From Halorhabdus utahensis DSM 12940 (lineage in GTDB: Archaea; Halobacteriota; Halobacteria; Halobacteriales; Haloarculaceae): DNA of 64,000 nucleotides. Made by a program: the position numbers and the translations under genes. The first letter of the stretch is position 1. The number at the start of each line of letters is the position of its first letter. Of the stretch, positions 62,336 to 64,000 are shown in pieces. The stretch spans positions 372,001-436,000 of the forward strand of contig NC_013158.1 in the NCBI RefSeq assembly GCF_000023945.1. Direction: 5' to 3'. The notes under the pieces were generated by a model, which was given only the letters and a program-made list of their open reading frames with translations, had not been told where the DNA came from and made no database searches.

Positions 62336-63400
62336 TCAGTCGTCGTTCTCGGCTTCCGCCTCGGCCTCGGCCTCGTCCGCATCCTCGGCAGACGCAGCGG
62401 CGGCCGTCGCCGTGCCGTCGCGCTCTTCCTCCGAGCGGGCTGCCACCAGCGCGCCCTGGGCGACGCTGTAAAGCGGATTCTCGGCGCGGTCGACCCCCTG
62501 AATCGAGAACGGCAGGTCCGCCTCTGCGAGCCGTTCGGCGAACAGTTCCTCGAAGCCATCCGGCGTCGAGGTCCCGCCGGTGACGACGACTGGGACGTCA
62601 AGCCCCTCCTCGATGTCCTCCTCGTCGACCTCGTTGATGATGTTCTCGATGACGTAATCGAGTAAGTTGTCGTAGTAGATGCTCAACGCGCCCTCGATCC
62701 CGCCGACGTCGGTCTCGAAGTCCAGCGCGAAGTCCTCCTCCTTGACCGAGGTGACCTTGTCGACGGGCGTCCCGGTCGCCTGGGCGGCCTTTTCGTCGAT
62801 CCAGTCGCCACCCCGAGCGATCGAGAACTTCATGACCGGCACGGCGTAGTACGACAGGCAGACGTTGGTCATGCCGGCCCCGAAGCTGATGCCCAGCCCG
62901 GTGAACTCCTTGTCGGCCAGTTCCGAGTAGATGACCGCCATCCCCTCGTTGATCGGTTCGGGATCGTAGCCCATGTCACTGAGCAGCGACTCGACGGTCT
63001 TCTGGTGGTACAGCGTCGACGTATCGTCGTCGATCGGATCGGCCGGCACCGAGAAGAACAGTCGCTCGCTCGGATACTGGGGATCACCGACCACCTGTTC
63101 GGTGATGAGTTTGATCATCGGGATCGCCGACTTCTCGTCGCTCGAGAGGATCCCAGCCTGCATCGGCCGGCGCGTCTCCTCGTTGAAGATGTTCGCGAAG
63201 TTGAGCGCGTCGTCCCCGACGATGTACACCTGATCGTCCTTGCGGATGTGCAATACGTCGCTCCGAGACAGCATCTGATCGGCCATGTCGCTATAGTCGA
63301 TCTCGACGAACGAGTTGCGCTGTTGTACGAAGACGGTCTCGTCACCTTCCTGTCGGGCGGACAGAAGGTTCATCGTCCCCACGTCAAGTCCCTTTGCCAT
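62336..63400 (-). CDS. Actin-like ATPase, haloarchaeal cell-shape type
   Basis: 354 residues from [31 protein letters not shown]. Phosphate-1 motif [11 protein letters not shown], phosphate-2 [16 protein letters not shown], adenosine motif [17 protein letters not shown]. This is an MreB/ParM-like fold. It resembles the haloarchaeal actin homologue described in Haloferax volcanii as volactin, which shapes rod cells; that identity is from memory and is not proven here. The tail is Ala/Glu/Asp-rich and disordered. Confidence 0.85.
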   Translation of the reverse strand: MAKGLDVGTMNLLSARQEGDETVFVQQRNSFVEIDYSDMADQMLSRSDVLHIRKDDQVYIVGDDALNFANIFNEETRRPMQAGILSSDEKSAIPMIKLITEQVVGDPQYPSERLFFSVPADPIDDDTSTLYHQKTVESLLSDMGYDPEPINEGMAVIYSELADKEFTGLGISFGAGMTNVCLSYYAVPVMKFSIARGGDWIDEKAAQATGTPVDKVTSVKEEDFALDFETDVGGIEGALSIYYDNLLDYVIENIINEVDEEDIEEGLDVPVVVTGGTSTPDGFEELFAERLAEADLPFSIQGVDRAENPLYSVAQGALVAARSEEERDGTATAAAASAEDADEAEAEAEAENDD

Positions 63401-63573
63401 GAAGGGACATAGCACCAGGGGTTAGAAATAATTTGTTGTCGGCTTGTCGTTCACGAACCGACAGTTAAACCCAATTTGTCAAACTGGAATTGTATCCTCA
63501 CAGGAGGCCTGTTGATGGCTGCATCGACGATCGCGCCGGTTTCGAACAGAGCGAGAACGTGGCTCGCTCGTTG

Positions 63574-64000
63574 TCAGTCGAACAGTCGCCGCCGGAGTGC
63601 CGCGAGTCGTCCCTCGCCGTCGAGGCCAACCACCCGCTCTCGCAAGCGAGCGAGCAGGCCCGGGCGGTCGACCCCAGTCTCGACATCGTCGTCTGCCTGT
63701 TGTTGCTCGCGCATTGCGGCAAGCGCCGAGACCTGATCGTCCGGACTCTCAGTCCGTGCCGTCGCGTCCTCGCCACCCTGGAGTTTTCGCAACCCGTCGA
63801 CCGCGTCATCAACGGAGCCACCGGCGGATCTGGTCTCCGTGACAGCATCGACGTTGTCCCCAACGTTGCCCACCTCCGCGGCATCAGGCATGTCGAATTC
63901 GAGCCGTTTCGTGGTCGGTTCGGCCTCGACGCCCCCCCACGTCAACGAGGAGTCAGCCATCGCGTCGTCGATGTCCGCACGAACGTCCTCGTCGCTGACG
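63574..64000 (-). CDS. Hypothetical acidic protein, 5' end outside window
   Basis: The frame stays open to the window edge (VSDEDVRADIDDAMADSS...), so the gene very probably begins beyond it; the ATG at 63960 is internal. About 142 residues are visible: an acidic lead, a helical stretch (SVDDAVDGLRKLQGGEDATAR, VSALAAMREQQQADDD) and a basic end (LLARLRERVVGLDGEGRLAALRRRLFD). It may accompany the actin-like gene, which is 174 nt further on. No family recognised. Confidence 0.6.
   Translation of the reverse strand, partial: VSDEDVRADIDDAMADSSLTWGGVEAEPTTKRLEFDMPDAAEVGNVGDNVDAVTETRSAGGSVDDAVDGLRKLQGGEDATARTESPDDQVSALAAMREQQQADDDVETGVDRPGLLARLRERVVGLDGEGRLAALRRRLFD

Overview
The window is chromosomal DNA of a halophilic archaeon (class Halobacteria). 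The encoded proteins are strongly acidic, many genes look leaderless with a TATA-like box about 25 nt before the start codon, secreted proteins carry twin-arginine lipoprotein signals, and the gene set is archaeal: fibrillarin/Nop5, archaeal-type threonyl-tRNA synthetase, a split GMP synthase subunit, a TFB-like cyclin protein and an actin homologue. I cannot fix genus or species from the sequence alone.

Left end (1-4.9 kb): the end of an unknown gene and a DtxR/SirR-type regulator are followed by tRNA-Gln with a chain of hairpins behind it. Next come two tandem copies of a surface glycoprotein-like gene, a third fragment of the same repeat, and a 5'-truncated DUF4268 relic. This is the most accessory-looking part of the window.

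5-12.8 kb: an M48-like membrane protein without its metal-binding motif, a cold-shock protein, about 700 nt without a gene but unusually rich in hairpins, a winged-helix protein, the thiamine ABC importer thiB-thiP-thiQ, and an AIR-synthase-like protein. 12.8-17.6 kb: the menaquinone genes menB, menA, menC and menE on the minus strand.

17.6-29.2 kb: a PRC-barrel protein, a TrkA-N/DHH fusion, tRNA-Lys, a LolA-like lipoprotein, a DUF2797 protein, a PQQ-type beta-propeller lipoprotein, tRNA-Leu with extra copies of its own 3' end, a small TFB-like gene, coaD, gshA, and the fibrillarin-Nop5 pair used in C/D-box RNA-guided methylation. 29.2-36.9 kb: one tight operon of two PrkA-type kinases, a YeaH/DUF444 protein and SpoVR.

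37-50 kb: conserved haloarchaeal genes, an asparaginase-family hydrolase, carA divergent from an Lrp regulator with a near-perfect 15-nt palindrome between them, a 68-nt tandem repeat running out of the end of lrp, idi, a heavy-metal-binding protein, a 7TM histidine kinase, and the nucleotide genes pyrG-guaA. 50-64 kb: a PspA homologue, thrS, a universal stress protein, purM, an Eis-like acetyltransferase, a site-2 protease next to a TraB protein, a methyltransferase, sucCD, a zinc-ribbon protein and an actin-like protein. Most of the window is core metabolism. The unexplained material is mostly noncoding: the hairpin cluster at 6.5-7.0 kb, a dispersed hairpin repeat built on an 11-nt core, the tRNA-trailing arrays and the 68-nt repeat.
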